From: Flavonifractor porci
GTDB taxonomy: Bacteria; Bacillota; Clostridia; Oscillospirales; Oscillospiraceae
Reading direction: 5' to 3'
Assembly (NCBI RefSeq): GCF_037572415.1
Contig: NZ_JBBHLB010000006.1
Location: 1-64,000 of the forward strand
Length of the DNA: 64,000 bases
Part shown: piece after piece, positions 16,853 through 25,397 of the stretch
How the letters are laid out: every line of letters begins with the position of its first letter
Numbering within the stretch: the first letter of the stretch is position 1
Notes under the pieces: model-generated
What the model saw: the letters and a program-made list of their open reading frames with translations, nothing else
Told to the model about the DNA's origin: nothing
Databases searched by the model: none
Position numbers and translations under genes: made by a program

Positions 16853-18217
16853 TTGTACCCCCCATTATGGTCCCGGCTGCTGCTTCAGATCCTCTTCATC
16901 TGTCTTGGCGCCATCTTTGCCGCCGCTGAGCTGTCCATCCTCTCATTGGATGAAAACGACCTCCGCCATCAGTCCGAGGAGGGCGACCGCAGAGCCGCCT
17001 GCCTGGAAAAACTGCTCCGCCGCTCCTCCCGTACCCGCACCACGGTACAGCTGTGCGTCATTCTGGCCCAGCTGTGGGGAGCGGCTTTTGCCGCCCAGGG
17101 GCTGGCCCGTCCCCTCTCCCAGTGGGCCGCCCTCCGCTGGCAGCTCACCGGTTCCGCCGCCCAGGGGGTACATATCCTGTGCCTGCTGCTCACCATCCTG
17201 GTGCTGGCCCTGGTCACCCTGGTATTCGGCTATATGATCCCCCGCCGTATAGCCCTCCACCGGGGCCCGGCGGTGGCTCGCCGCACCTGCGGCCTGGTGT
17301 CCGTCCTCTCCGCCGTCCTTCTGCCCCTGACCGCTCCGCTGGAGCTGCTCACCGGGCTGTGCCTGCGGCTGGTCCACATGGACCCCCACGCCGACCGGGC
17401 CCCCGTCTCCGAAGAAGGTATCCGCCGCCTGGTGGACATCGGCGAGGAGAAGGGCGCCATCGAGACCGACGAGAAGGAAATGATCCAGAACATCTTCGAG
17501 TTCAACAACATGACCGCCGCCGACGTGATGGTCCACCGCACCGACATGGTCATGCTGTGGGCGGAGGACACCCCGGAGGAGATCGAAAAGACCATTGAGG
17601 ACTCCGGTCTGTCCCGCTTCCCGGTCTACGAGGAGGACGCCGACGACATCATCGGCATCCTCTCCACCCGGGAGTGGCTCATCAACGCCCGCAAACCCCA
17701 GCCCAAACCCCTGCGGGAGCTGCTCCGCCCCCCCTACTTCGTGCCCCAGTCGGTACGCACCGACCTGCTGTTCCGGGATATGCAGAGCAAAAAGGTCCAC
17801 CTGTCCATTGTGGTGGATGAGTACGGCGGCACCGCCGGACTGGTCACCATGGAGGACCTGCTGGAGGAAATCGTGGGCAACATCTACGACGAGTTTGATC
17901 CCCAGGAGGACCTGGAGATCATCCCCCTGGGGGAGGGGCGCTGGCGGGTGGCCGGCTCCGCCGAGCTGGAGGAGCTCTTCGACACTCTGGACCTGGAAAT
18001 GCCGGAAGAGGAGGAATCGGAGACTTTGGGGGGGCTGGTGTACGCTCAGCTCTCCGTCATCCCCGAGGACGGCAGTCACCCCGAGGTGGATATCTACGGC
18101 CTGCACATCCGGGTGGAGGAACTGTCCGAGCGCCGGGTGGAGTGGGCCACCGTCACCAAACATACCCCCCCGCCGGAGGAGGAACCGGAACACACCGCCC
18201 ACAAAAAAGAATCCTGA
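16853..18217 (+). CDS. Hemolysin C/CorC (CNNM) family membrane protein with CBS pair
   Basis: A protein of 454 residues. Residues 1-175 form the CNNM (DUF21) membrane domain with about four hydrophobic segments. Residues 190-320 form two CBS motifs, opened by 'GAIETDEKEMIQNIFEFNNMTAADVMVHRTDM', the family's most conserved block. 'HLSIVVDEYGGTAGLVTMEDLLEEIVGNI' near 310-340 leads into the CorC_HlyC domain. Such proteins are implicated in Mg2+ or Co2+ efflux; 'hemolysin' is a historical label. The start is TTG at 16,853 because AAGGAGG sits 8 bases upstream. The gene has its own terminator. Confidence 0.9.
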   Translation: MYPPLWSRLLLQILFICLGAIFAAAELSILSLDENDLRHQSEEGDRRAACLEKLLRRSSRTRTTVQLCVILAQLWGAAFAAQGLARPLSQWAALRWQLTGSAAQGVHILCLLLTILVLALVTLVFGYMIPRRIALHRGPAVARRTCGLVSVLSAVLLPLTAPLELLTGLCLRLVHMDPHADRAPVSEEGIRRLVDIGEEKGAIETDEKEMIQNIFEFNNMTAADVMVHRTDMVMLWAEDTPEEIEKTIEDSGLSRFPVYEEDADDIIGILSTREWLINARKPQPKPLRELLRPPYFVPQSVRTDLLFRDMQSKKVHLSIVVDEYGGTAGLVTMEDLLEEIVGNIYDEFDPQEDLEIIPLGEGRWRVAGSAELEELFDTLDLEMPEEEESETLGGLVYAQLSVIPEDGSHPEVDIYGLHIRVEELSERRVEWATVTKHTPPPEEEPEHTAHKKES

Positions 18218-18222
18218 ATTTC

Positions 18223-18255
18223 AGGCGTGCCGCTGTTCTCAGCGGCACGCCTTTG
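18223..18255 (+). terminator. Terminator after the CNNM/CorC gene
   Basis: A perfect 13-bp stem (18,223-18,235 with 18,240-18,252) has a TTCT loop and is followed by a short TTT. Confidence 0.75.
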
Positions 18256-18323
18256 ATATCCATTCACTCCACCCTCTTGTTAAATCGACAAAATTTTTCC
18301 TTTTGTTTTGGTAAAGATGCCGC

Positions 18324-18352
18324 TTGAACCGCCCTGTTTATCGTGCTAAACT
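18324..18352 (+). promoter_or_regulatory. Promoter for the YczE-like gene
   Basis: TTGAAC (18,324-18,329), a 17-base spacer and TAAACT (18,347-18,352). The short direct repeat GTGCTAAA occurs at the -10 and again 17 bases later, a possible operator. Confidence 0.65.
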
Positions 18353-18390
18353 ATTTTTAGTGCTAAAAAATATTTTTCGAGGTGTGCGCG

Positions 18391-19071
18391 ATGTCTCATT
18401 CCGGTCTGCTCCGGCGCTATTTGATCTTCCTGGCCGGGGTCCTGTGCTCAGCCCTTGGCATCTCTCTGATTACCCTGGCCGGAATGGGTACTTCAGCGGT
18501 ATCCAGTCTGGCCTATGTACTCACCTATGTATTCCCCGGCGTCTCTCTGGGCACCTTCACCTTCCTGGTGAACTGCGTCATGCTGGGCGGCCAGGCCCTG
18601 ATCCTCCGCAAGAAGTTCCGTCCCATCCAGCTGCTCCAGGTCCCCTTCACCTTTCTGTTCTCCTGCTGCATCGACCTGTGGATGGGACTGCTGGGCGACC
18701 TGGTGCCCCAGTCCTACGCCGGCCACTGGGTGGTACTGCTTCTGGGCTGCACCTGCCTGGGTCTGGGCGTGGCTCTGGAGGTCATCCCCAATGTGCTCAT
18801 TCTCCCCTGCGAGGGCTTTGTCCGGGTGTGCAGCCAGGAATTCCACTGGGACTTCGGCAAGACCAAGACCGGTTACGATCTGACCATGGTGACCGCCGCC
18901 ACCCTGCTGTCCCTGCTGGATCTGGGAGCCGTGTATGGTCTGCGGGAGGGCACCGTGGTGTGCGCCCTGACGGTGGGCTATATCTCCCGGTTCTTCTGCA
19001 AGCGGCTGGCCTTCCTGGTGAAGAAGCCGGAGGAGACCCCTCTGCCCGACACCCGCGTCTCCGTTGCATAA
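18391..19071 (+). CDS. YczE/YitT-like integral membrane protein
   Basis: A protein of 226 residues with about five to six membrane segments. It begins 'LLRRYLIFLAGVLCSALGISLITLAGMGTSAVSSLAYVL', the pattern of the YczE/DUF6198 group. The 'G-x-x-x-x-x-x-A-x-x-G' spacing in the first segments and 'LVNCVMLGGQALILRKKFRPIQLLQVPFTFLFS' match that family as remembered. Its function is unknown; B. subtilis YczE lies next to surfactin genes and is linked to secondary-metabolite production. The ATG at 18,391 is chosen because GAGGTG lies 7 bases upstream. It is a single gene with its own promoter and terminator. Confidence 0.6.
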   Translation: MSHSGLLRRYLIFLAGVLCSALGISLITLAGMGTSAVSSLAYVLTYVFPGVSLGTFTFLVNCVMLGGQALILRKKFRPIQLLQVPFTFLFSCCIDLWMGLLGDLVPQSYAGHWVVLLLGCTCLGLGVALEVIPNVLILPCEGFVRVCSQEFHWDFGKTKTGYDLTMVTAATLLSLLDLGAVYGLREGTVVCALTVGYISRFFCKRLAFLVKKPEETPLPDTRVSVA

Positions 19072-19076
19072 TAAAT

Positions 19077-19115
19077 AAAAAACAGCTGCAAGCCAATGGC
19101 TTGCAGCTGTTTTTT
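19077..19115. terminator. Bidirectional terminator
   Basis: An 18-bp stem (19,077-19,094 with 19,098-19,115) and AAT loop between converging genes, with A-run and T-run flanks. Confidence 0.92.
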
Positions 19116-19123
19116 GATTGGTT

Positions 19124-20518
19124 TCATTTCAGCCGGTCCAGAATCACCTGAGCCACTTTTACGCCGGAAGCGCCTGCCTGAGCCAGGCCACGGGTGACGC
19201 CCGCGCCGTCGCCTACGGCAAAGAAGCCGGGCAGAGAGGTCTCCAACTCGCCGGACAGGGCCAGCCGGGCGGAGTAGAACTTCACCTCGGCGCCATAGAG
19301 CAGGGTGTCATAATTGGCGGTACCGGGGGCGATCTTATCCAGCTGGTAGATCATCTCGATGATATCGTCCAGCTGCCGCTTGGGCAGGGCCAGGGACAGA
19401 TCGCCGGGGACAGCGGCGGTGAGGGTGGGCCGGACGAAGGACTTGCTCATCCGGTGCTCGTTGGTGCGGATGCCGCTGACCAGATCGCCAAAGCGCTGGA
19501 CCAGCACACCGCCGGCCAGCATATTGCTCAGAGAGGCAATGTGCTTGCCGTAGCGGTAAGGCTCGTTGAAGGGCTGGGTAAACCGGTTGGACACCAGCAG
19601 GGCGAAGTTGGTGTTCTCGCTCTGGAGGGCGGGATCGGAGTAGGAGTGGCCGTTGACGGTGTTGATGCCCTCCACGCTCTCAGCCACCACATGGCCGTAG
19701 GGGTTCATGCAAAAGGTACGCACCTGGTCGCCATACTGCTTGGTGCGGTAGACCAGCTTGGACTCGTACACCACGTCGGTGATGTGCTCAAACACCTTGG
19801 CGGGCAGCTCCACCCGCACACCGATGTCCACCTGGTTGTTGATGAGCTGGATGCCCAGCTCCTTGCACTGGTTGGAGAACCACTCGGCGCCGGAGCGGCC
19901 GGGGCCGGCAATGAGCCAGGTGCAGTCGATCTCGTCGCCTCCCTCGGTGATGAGACGGTAGCCCTCCCCCTTCAGATCCTCGATCTTGGTGACAGCGGTG
20001 TGGAAGCGGAACTCCACACCCTTGCGGCACTCTTCATAAATGCTCTGCAGGATCTTCAGGTTGTTCTCGGTGCCCAGGTGCTTGCACCGGGCCTGGAGCA
20101 GGTGGAGGTCGTGCTCCAGGGCACGCTTCTCCAGGGCCCGGGCCGCCGGGGTATCGGTGGAAAACACTTTATCGGTAGCGCCGTGCTTCATGTTGATGGA
20201 GTCCACATAGTCGATGAGGCCCATGACCTCTTCCCTGGGCATGAAGTCGGTGAGCCAGCCGCCGAACGCGGTGGTGAAGTTATATTTGCCGTCTGAAAAG
20301 GCGCCGGCGCCGCCAAAGCCGCACATGGTGCCGCACACCTTGCAGTGGACGCACTCCTTCACCTTGCCCGCCACGATGGGGCAGCTGCGGGTATAGATAT
20401 CGGCCCCCTGATCCAGGGCCACCACCTTGAGGCCGGGGTTGCGGTGCATCAGCTCGTACCCGGCGAAAATACCGGCCTCGCCGCAGCCCAGAATAGCAAC
20501 GTCATACCGTGTGTTCAT
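19124..20518 (-). CDS. FAD-dependent oxidoreductase (COG2509-like)
   Basis: A protein of 464 residues. The N-terminal dinucleotide fold is 'YDVAILGCGEAGIFAGYEL' (residues 5-23). A Cys-rich stretch 'CVHCKVCGTMCGFGGAGAF' near 57-75 is followed by 'SDGKYN', typical of a group of clostridial flavoproteins annotated as NAD(FAD)-utilising dehydrogenases. The C-terminal FAD-contact block is 'LPGFFAVGDGAGVTRGLAQAGASG'. The Cys cluster may hold an Fe-S centre or serve redox chemistry. The substrate is unknown. It has its own promoter 65 bases upstream and a shared terminator downstream. Confidence 0.85.
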   Translation of the reverse strand: MNTRYDVAILGCGEAGIFAGYELMHRNPGLKVVALDQGADIYTRSCPIVAGKVKECVHCKVCGTMCGFGGAGAFSDGKYNFTTAFGGWLTDFMPREEVMGLIDYVDSINMKHGATDKVFSTDTPAARALEKRALEHDLHLLQARCKHLGTENNLKILQSIYEECRKGVEFRFHTAVTKIEDLKGEGYRLITEGGDEIDCTWLIAGPGRSGAEWFSNQCKELGIQLINNQVDIGVRVELPAKVFEHITDVVYESKLVYRTKQYGDQVRTFCMNPYGHVVAESVEGINTVNGHSYSDPALQSENTNFALLVSNRFTQPFNEPYRYGKHIASLSNMLAGGVLVQRFGDLVSGIRTNEHRMSKSFVRPTLTAAVPGDLSLALPKRQLDDIIEMIYQLDKIAPGTANYDTLLYGAEVKFYSARLALSGELETSLPGFFAVGDGAGVTRGLAQAGASGVKVAQVILDRLK

Positions 20519-20579
20519 GTGCGATCTCTCACTTTACGTCATATTTTGGAAGAGATGGGACCCATCTTTCCAATTTGAT

Positions 20580-20608
20580 ATTATACCAAAAGGTCTCATT
20601 TTTGACAA
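20580..20608 (-). promoter_or_regulatory. Promoter for the FAD oxidoreductase gene
   Basis: On the minus strand: TTGTCA (20,608-20,603), a 17-base spacer and TATAAT (20,585-20,580). The 20,609-20,735 stretch between this and the divergent promoter shows nothing recognisable. Confidence 0.8.
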
Positions 20609-20735
20609 CGGTGAGTGTCTGTCCTGTAAAAAATTCGGTGTCTTTTTTCCCCGCTACGTTTACTAGTTTTTTCTTTTTTTAGGAAATAGCGATAGTCCCC
20701 CCCTGAAAAAGTTTCCGTTTCTGCGCATCACCTGG

Positions 20736-20764
20736 TTGACATACCCACAAAAGTATTGTATACT
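20736..20764 (+). promoter_or_regulatory. Promoter for the ferric-reductase-like gene
   Basis: Perfect TTGACA (20,736-20,741), a 17-base spacer and TATACT (20,759-20,764). A 6-bp inverted repeat GGTTAG/CTAACC follows in the leader (about 20,772-20,789). Confidence 0.85.
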
Positions 20765-20829
20765 GACTCGCGGTTAGTCTTCGCTAACCAATAACTGGTG
20801 CACCCCATCTGACTGTAAGGAGGAATGCT

Positions 20830-21525
20830 ATGTATCCCTATATCCTGGTATCCGTCGCGTTGACTCTGCTCTTTGCCTTTGGCTGCCGCAACGCCCTCAA
20901 AAAGCACGCAGGTCTCTTCTATCTGGCGGCCGCACTTATCGTTGTTCTGGAGGTCATATACTATCAGTTCGGCATCCGTGACATGGCGCCGGAATGGCTG
21001 ACCGCCCATGTTGTGAACTTCTTTAAACGGGGCGCGCTCTCCACCGCCATGTTCATTGTTGTAATGTACCTGGGCGCACTGGATGGGAACCGTCCTGCCG
21101 TTCGCAAACTGATGGAGATCCGGGGAGAGCTGTCCATTATCGCCTGTATCCTTACCCTTGGGCACAATATTGTCTACGGCATGAAGCATTTTGTGGCTCT
21201 CTTCACCAATCCCTGGGAGATGAAGCCCAATGTTCTGATTGCCGCCATACTCTCCGTTATCATGATCGCCATCATGATCCCCCTGATGGTGACCTCCTTC
21301 AAGGCCGTCCGGGGCCGTATGCCGGCATCCCGCTGGAAGAGCCTGCAGCGGCTGGCCTATGTATTCTTTGCCCTGATCTATATCCATGTTATGGTCCTCT
21401 TCCTTCCCAAGCTGGATAAAAAGCTGGTGGATATCCTGATTTACACCGTCATTTTTGCCCTCTACCTGATCCTCCGCCTCATAAAGGCGGCCAAGCGCCG
21501 CAAGCTGCACAGGCAGGGTACATAA
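20830..21525 (+). CDS. Ferric-reductase-like / MsrQ-like transmembrane protein
   Basis: A protein of 231 residues with six hydrophobic segments. Paired histidines occur in 'LGHNIVYGMKHFV' (near 115-127) and 'YIHVMVLF' (near 181-188), the arrangement expected for heme ligation in the ferric reductase transmembrane family (MsrQ, YedZ, NOX-type). No flavin or NAD domain is attached and no MsrP gene is nearby, so electron donor and acceptor are unknown. The C-terminal tail is Lys/Arg rich. AAGGAGG lies 8 bases before the ATG. It is a single gene behind a strong promoter. Confidence 0.6.
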   Translation: MYPYILVSVALTLLFAFGCRNALKKHAGLFYLAAALIVVLEVIYYQFGIRDMAPEWLTAHVVNFFKRGALSTAMFIVVMYLGALDGNRPAVRKLMEIRGELSIIACILTLGHNIVYGMKHFVALFTNPWEMKPNVLIAAILSVIMIAIMIPLMVTSFKAVRGRMPASRWKSLQRLAYVFFALIYIHVMVLFLPKLDKKLVDILIYTVIFALYLILRLIKAAKRRKLHRQGT

Positions 21526-21559
21526 TCCCCGCCCCGGGGCCGCCCAAGTACATAAGTTC

Positions 21560-21614
21560 TTGACAAATAAAGTTTACTGTTGTAGTCTTATATTAAGCTA
21601 CAACAGTAAACTTT
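21560..21614 (+). promoter_or_regulatory. Promoter and BlaI-type operator of the BlaI/M56 pair
   Basis: TTGACA (21,560-21,565) is followed by a perfect 17-bp inverted repeat (21,569-21,585 with 21,598-21,614, 12-base AT-rich spacer containing TATATT) ending in TGTAG/CTACA. BlaI/MecI repressors bind TGTA/TACA-type palindromes, so this is most likely the autoregulatory operator covering the promoter. Confidence 0.8.
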
Positions 21615-21628
21615 TTTAGGAGGCCGCT

Positions 21629-22003
21629 ATGTGTATTGGTGCTGAAAAGATCCAGGATGCCGAACTGGAGGTCATGAAGGCCCTGTGGAGTCTGCCCCAG
21701 CCGGCGCCGCTGTTGGAGCTGCGCCGCATCCTGTCGGCCCGGTGCGGCTGGGAGGACTCCACCGTCAAGACCCTGCTGCGCCGTCTGTGCGAGAAGGGGG
21801 CCGTTCAACTGGAGCGCCGGGGAATGTACCGGGCGGTCATTACCCAGGCTCAATATGGCCGCTGGTCCGCCCGCCACCTGGTGGACCAGGTGTTTAACGG
21901 CAGCGCCAAAAAGTTGGTGGCCTCCCTGCTGTCCGACGGCCAGCTGAGCCAGGCGGAGATCGCCGAGCTGTCCGCCCTGTTTCATCAGGAGGAGTCGTCA
22001 TGA
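21629..22003 (+). CDS. BlaI/MecI/CopY-family transcriptional repressor
   Basis: A protein of 124 residues. The winged-helix region is 'ELEVMKALWSLPQPAPLLELRRILSAR...DSTVKTLLRRLCEKGAVQLERRGMYRAVI', the classic BlaI opening in which 'E..VM..LW' and 'TVKTLL.RL..KG' are most conserved. A C-terminal dimerisation helix follows ('ARHLVDQVFNGSAKKLVASLL'), the part normally cleaved on induction. AGGAGG lies 8 bases before the ATG. Its stop overlaps the start of the M56 gene (ATGA), the standard repressor-sensor pairing. It probably binds the palindrome at 21,569-21,614. Confidence 0.92.
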   Translation: MCIGAEKIQDAELEVMKALWSLPQPAPLLELRRILSARCGWEDSTVKTLLRRLCEKGAVQLERRGMYRAVITQAQYGRWSARHLVDQVFNGSAKKLVASLLSDGQLSQAEIAELSALFHQEESS

Positions 22004-24093
22004 ACGAGATTTTACTCACCCTGCTCTCCCTTACTCTGTCCGGCTCCCTGCTGTGTGTGCTTTTGCTGCTCCTGCGCCCCGTGATGGGAAACAGGGTGCC
22101 CAAGGCCGTTTCCTATTATTTCTGGCTGGCGGTGCTGCTCCGCTTTCTGATTCCCTTCGGCTACGGCATCACCCTGCCCCAGCCTCCCCAGCCCACCCAG
22201 GAGGTGGTCCGGCAGGAAACCGCCCTCCCCGACCGGCAGGACCAAGGGGGCACACAGGCCGCTCCCATTACTCCGCCGTCGGAGCCGGTCACGGCGGAGC
22301 AGCCGGAGGCGGCCCGGCCGTCCGCCCCGACAGTTTCCCTCCCCGGCGTGCTGGTTTTCCTGTGGCTGGCGGTTGGAACAGGCTTCTTTTGCTGGCACAT
22401 CGCCACCTATGCCCTTTTCTCCCACTGGGTCCGCGCCTCTCTCGCCCCGCCAACGGCGGAGGCCCTTGCCCTGTTTGAGGAGCTGGGCCACAGCCGCCGG
22501 GTGAGGCTGGCTTGCAGCGACCAGGTAAACGCCCCCATGCTGCTGGGGGTGCTGCGGCCGGTGATCGTCCTGCCTCAGGACGGGCTGGCCCTTCCTCCTC
22601 AGGCTCTGGCCGCCGCCCTCCGCCATGAGCTCATCCACGCCCGGCGGTGGGACATCTGCTACAAGTGGCTGGTGGTGCTGGTGACCAGCCTCCACTGGTT
22701 CAATCCCCTGGTCCACTGGATGGGGCGGCGCATTGCGCTGGACTGTGAGCTGTCCTGCGACGAGGCGGTACTCCGCGCCCTGGAGCCGGAGAAGCGGATG
22801 GCCTACGGGGATATGCTGTTGCTGCTGGCCGCCCGGCCTGGTAGGGCCTCCCCGTGGATGACAGCCCCTCTCTGTCAGAATGGGAAGCGGCTGAAAGCCC
22901 GGCTTCTGGGGATTAAAGGATACCGCAAGCCGGGCAAGGCCGCAATCTGCCTCACTCTGGTTCTGGGACTGGTGGTCACCTGCTGCGCCTGCACAGTGGT
23001 GGATCTGGAACCTCATCCCAGGGCTGCTACCGGGGAATTCGACCCATATCAACCCCTTCTGATTGAGTATGAATTGGCCTTTCTCCAACAGCAGCCTAAC
23101 GCCTATCCGGACCTGGTATCCGCTGTCATTGCTCCCTACTGGGGGCAGGACCATCAGCTGGGCTATGTCCGCCGGGACCTGGACGGGGACGGCTCGGAGG
23201 AACTGCTGCTGGGCTGGGTGGGCAACGACATCTGGAATCTGGACCAGGGCTATGTCTTTGCCATCTACACCCTGGTGGATGACCAGCCCGTCCTGGCGGT
23301 GGAGGGCTGGGAACGGAGTCTCTATGTGGTGAGCGAGAACAACATCCTCTGCCACTGCGGCTCCAGCGGCGCGGGGCGGACCGGGTGGAAGCAATATCGG
23401 TTCGACCCGTCGGCGGAAGGCTTTTTAGTGACCCTGGACCAGGTCTCCGTGCCGGTGGACGGCGAAGGAGCCATTGCCATTGGCGAGAGCTGGATGGAGT
23501 CTGGCATCTCCCTCCCCTACATCTGCTTCGCAGGCAGAGAGGAGAGTCCCTATCAGGACGTCCTGCTGGGAAAGACTCCTTTCCTCTATGTGGACGGCTC
23601 CGGCCAGGACACTCCCACCTTCCTCCCTGACATTCCCCTTGCCTTCAGTCCCTACAGCTCCTATGCCGCTGTAACGGAGTTTGCCGTCCTGGACCTGGAC
23701 GGCGACGGAAGCCGGGAGGCGGTCCTCCGGGTCACCGACGTGGCCAATGACATGGGGGGCTATGTGGTCTTACGCCAGGAGGGGGACGAGATCATGGGCT
23801 ATCCCAGCCACTGGCGCACCTTCTGGCAGCTGAAAACCGACGGTACGTTTACTTACTCCTATTCCGCCGGCACGGAGGACGGCATTGCTTCCGCCCGCTT
23901 TGAGGAAGACGGCCTTACCCTAGAAAAGCACATCCGCTGTGAGATGGAGGCTTGGGAGCCTAAAGCCTTTGAAGTGGATGGCCGGCCCGTCTCCGAGACC
24001 GAGTATGAGGCCGTCCTGGAGGCCCAGGCCCAGAAGCAAGATGCGGTCTGGTATGAACTGAACGAAACCAACATCAATCAGCTGACCGCATAA
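22000..24093 (+). CDS. M56-family membrane metallopeptidase (BlaR1-like) with non-canonical C-terminal domain
   Basis: A protein of 697 residues. Residues 1-340 match BlaR1/MecR1 proteases: membrane segments near 5-27, 38-52, 110-130 and 322-340, and the zinc motif 'HELIH' near 210 with a downstream 'ELSCDEAVL' Glu. In BlaR1 the C-terminal domain is a penicillin-binding sensor with S-x-x-K. Here that is replaced by about 350 residues with two acidic repeats 'DLDGDGSEE' and 'DLDGDGSRE' of FG-GAP/VCBS (calcium-loop) type, and no S-x-x-K active site is evident. The signal it senses is therefore probably not a beta-lactam. It is translationally coupled to the BlaI gene. Confidence 0.85.
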   Translation: MNEILLTLLSLTLSGSLLCVLLLLLRPVMGNRVPKAVSYYFWLAVLLRFLIPFGYGITLPQPPQPTQEVVRQETALPDRQDQGGTQAAPITPPSEPVTAEQPEAARPSAPTVSLPGVLVFLWLAVGTGFFCWHIATYALFSHWVRASLAPPTAEALALFEELGHSRRVRLACSDQVNAPMLLGVLRPVIVLPQDGLALPPQALAAALRHELIHARRWDICYKWLVVLVTSLHWFNPLVHWMGRRIALDCELSCDEAVLRALEPEKRMAYGDMLLLLAARPGRASPWMTAPLCQNGKRLKARLLGIKGYRKPGKAAICLTLVLGLVVTCCACTVVDLEPHPRAATGEFDPYQPLLIEYELAFLQQQPNAYPDLVSAVIAPYWGQDHQLGYVRRDLDGDGSEELLLGWVGNDIWNLDQGYVFAIYTLVDDQPVLAVEGWERSLYVVSENNILCHCGSSGAGRTGWKQYRFDPSAEGFLVTLDQVSVPVDGEGAIAIGESWMESGISLPYICFAGREESPYQDVLLGKTPFLYVDGSGQDTPTFLPDIPLAFSPYSSYAAVTEFAVLDLDGDGSREAVLRVTDVANDMGGYVVLRQEGDEIMGYPSHWRTFWQLKTDGTFTYSYSAGTEDGIASARFEEDGLTLEKHIRCEMEAWEPKAFEVDGRPVSETEYEAVLEAQAQKQDAVWYELNETNINQLTA

Positions 24094-24095
24094 AA

Positions 24096-24133
24096 TATAC
24101 CCCTGGGCAGTTTCAGGACTGCCCAGGGGTATA
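24096..24133 (+). terminator. Hairpin after the M56 gene
   Basis: A perfect 15-bp stem with 8-base loop 3 bases after the stop codon. It has no proper T-run, but a second palindrome follows immediately. Confidence 0.6.
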
Positions 24134-24170
24134 CTGCTCTTGTCGAAAAGATCTTTTCGACAAGAGCAGT
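24133..24170. repeat. Perfect 38-bp palindrome
   Basis: The two 19-base halves are exact reverse complements with no loop, centred on AGATCT. The inner GTCGAAAAG resembles the inner edge of the inverted repeats at 36,443-36,752. Confidence 0.85.
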
Positions 24171-24256
24171 CGTTTGATTGGACGCGAAAGACAACCCTGA
24201 CGGTTTTCTTTCACACTATCTTTCCCTCCGAATCTTTTGGCCAGCTGGATTTATCC

Positions 24257-25257
24257 TCAGTCTGGAGCATACTGCTCCACTTCCACGCCGGTATAGTACC
24301 ACTTTAAAATCTCCTCATAGTCTTTGCCCTCCTGGGCCAGGGCGTTGGCCCCGTACTGGCTCATGCCAACCCCGTGGCCGTAGCCGGTGACCGAAAAGGT
24401 CACCCCATCCGCCCCGGCGGAGACGGTGAAACTGGTGGACCGCAGGGAGAACAGGGTGCGCAGCTCCTGTCCGCTGACCGTGACGCCTCCCACGTCCACA
24501 CTGCTCACGCCCCCGGCGGAGTTGGACACGGTACCCCCAAACCAGCCGGAGGGATCGCCGGACAGGTCCGCCCCGGGGTACTTGGCCAGCAGCTTGGTTT
24601 TGAACTCCTCCGCCGTCAGGGTGACAGTGGAGTGGTAGTTGGGCACCTCCTCCCCCTCGGGGCTGTCCACTCCGGTGAGATAGGGCACGGAATTGCCCCA
24701 CACCTCCACCGCGTCCACCGTCCGCCCGTCAGCGGAGGAGAAAAAGACGGCCTGGATCGGCTTCCCCCCATAGAGCACCGCCACTCCGTCGGTGTCCGCC
24801 ACAGCGGCGGCGATCTTGTCGGTGTACATCTGTGCGTTGGTTCCCCAGCTGGCGGCTGCATCCTCCCGGGTGCGGTAGGCCTGGCAGCAGTTCACGTCGG
24901 TACACAGGTCGGCCTGCGGGTGACCGGAGGTGTCCCGCTCCATTTTGGAATAGGTATAGGTGCGGGCGGCCACCGCCTGGGCCTTCAGGGCCTCGCTCTC
25001 AAAAGCGGCGGGCATCTCGGCGGCCACCACCCCCCACAGGTAGTCGTCCAGTGCCATGGTCTCCACCGTGCCGTCGGACCGCTTTACCTTTACCTGCTGG
25101 GCGCTGTCCAGGGCCGGCTCCGGCGTGACCACCGTGCGGTCGATGGGCAGGCTGCCGCTCTCCACCGGCAGGGTTCCCTCCCCCTGGGGCACCAGCAGCA
25201 GCGGCAGCAGGAAAAGGGCCAGCAGCAGGGCCAGGGCAATCGCCGCCACCTGTCTCA
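24257..25257 (-). CDS. spoIID: SpoIID/LytB-domain protein (stage II sporulation protein D)
   Basis: A protein of 333 residues with one N-terminal membrane anchor (residues 4-23) and an extracytoplasmic SpoIID domain. Visible hallmarks are 'MALDDYLWGVVAAEMPAAFESEALKAQAVAARTYTY' with the catalytic Glu, 'CCQAYR' and the closing 'GYGHGVGMSQYGANALAQEGKDYEEILKWYYTGVEV'. SpoIID is a lytic transglycosylase that degrades peptidoglycan during forespore engulfment. Its partner SpoIIP and the usual neighbour SpoIIQ are not here. The start at 25,257 is preferred for its GAGAGG upstream (12 bases, rather long); an ATG at 25,297 lacks a ribosome site. Confidence 0.92.
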
Positions 25258-25331
25258 TTGGAAACACCGTCCTCTCGTTTTGCAAGTTATCATTCATTCC
25301 ATTTCAATTTTTACTTCGTCTACTTTCCATA

Positions 25332-25360
25332 TTGACTGTGCCGCAAAATGGTTGTACAAT
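25332..25360 (+). promoter_or_regulatory. Promoter of the citrate synthase gene
   Basis: TTGACT (25,332-25,337), a 17-base spacer and TACAAT (25,355-25,360). Confidence 0.75.
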
Positions 25361-25397
25361 ACCGTGTAAAAGAATTTGGGCAAAGGAGAGGCTGGAA

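Noticed and set aside
22000..24093. Beta-lactam resistance sensor
   Set aside because: The penicillin-binding domain and its S-x-x-K motif are absent, and no beta-lactamase or mecA-like gene is adjacent.
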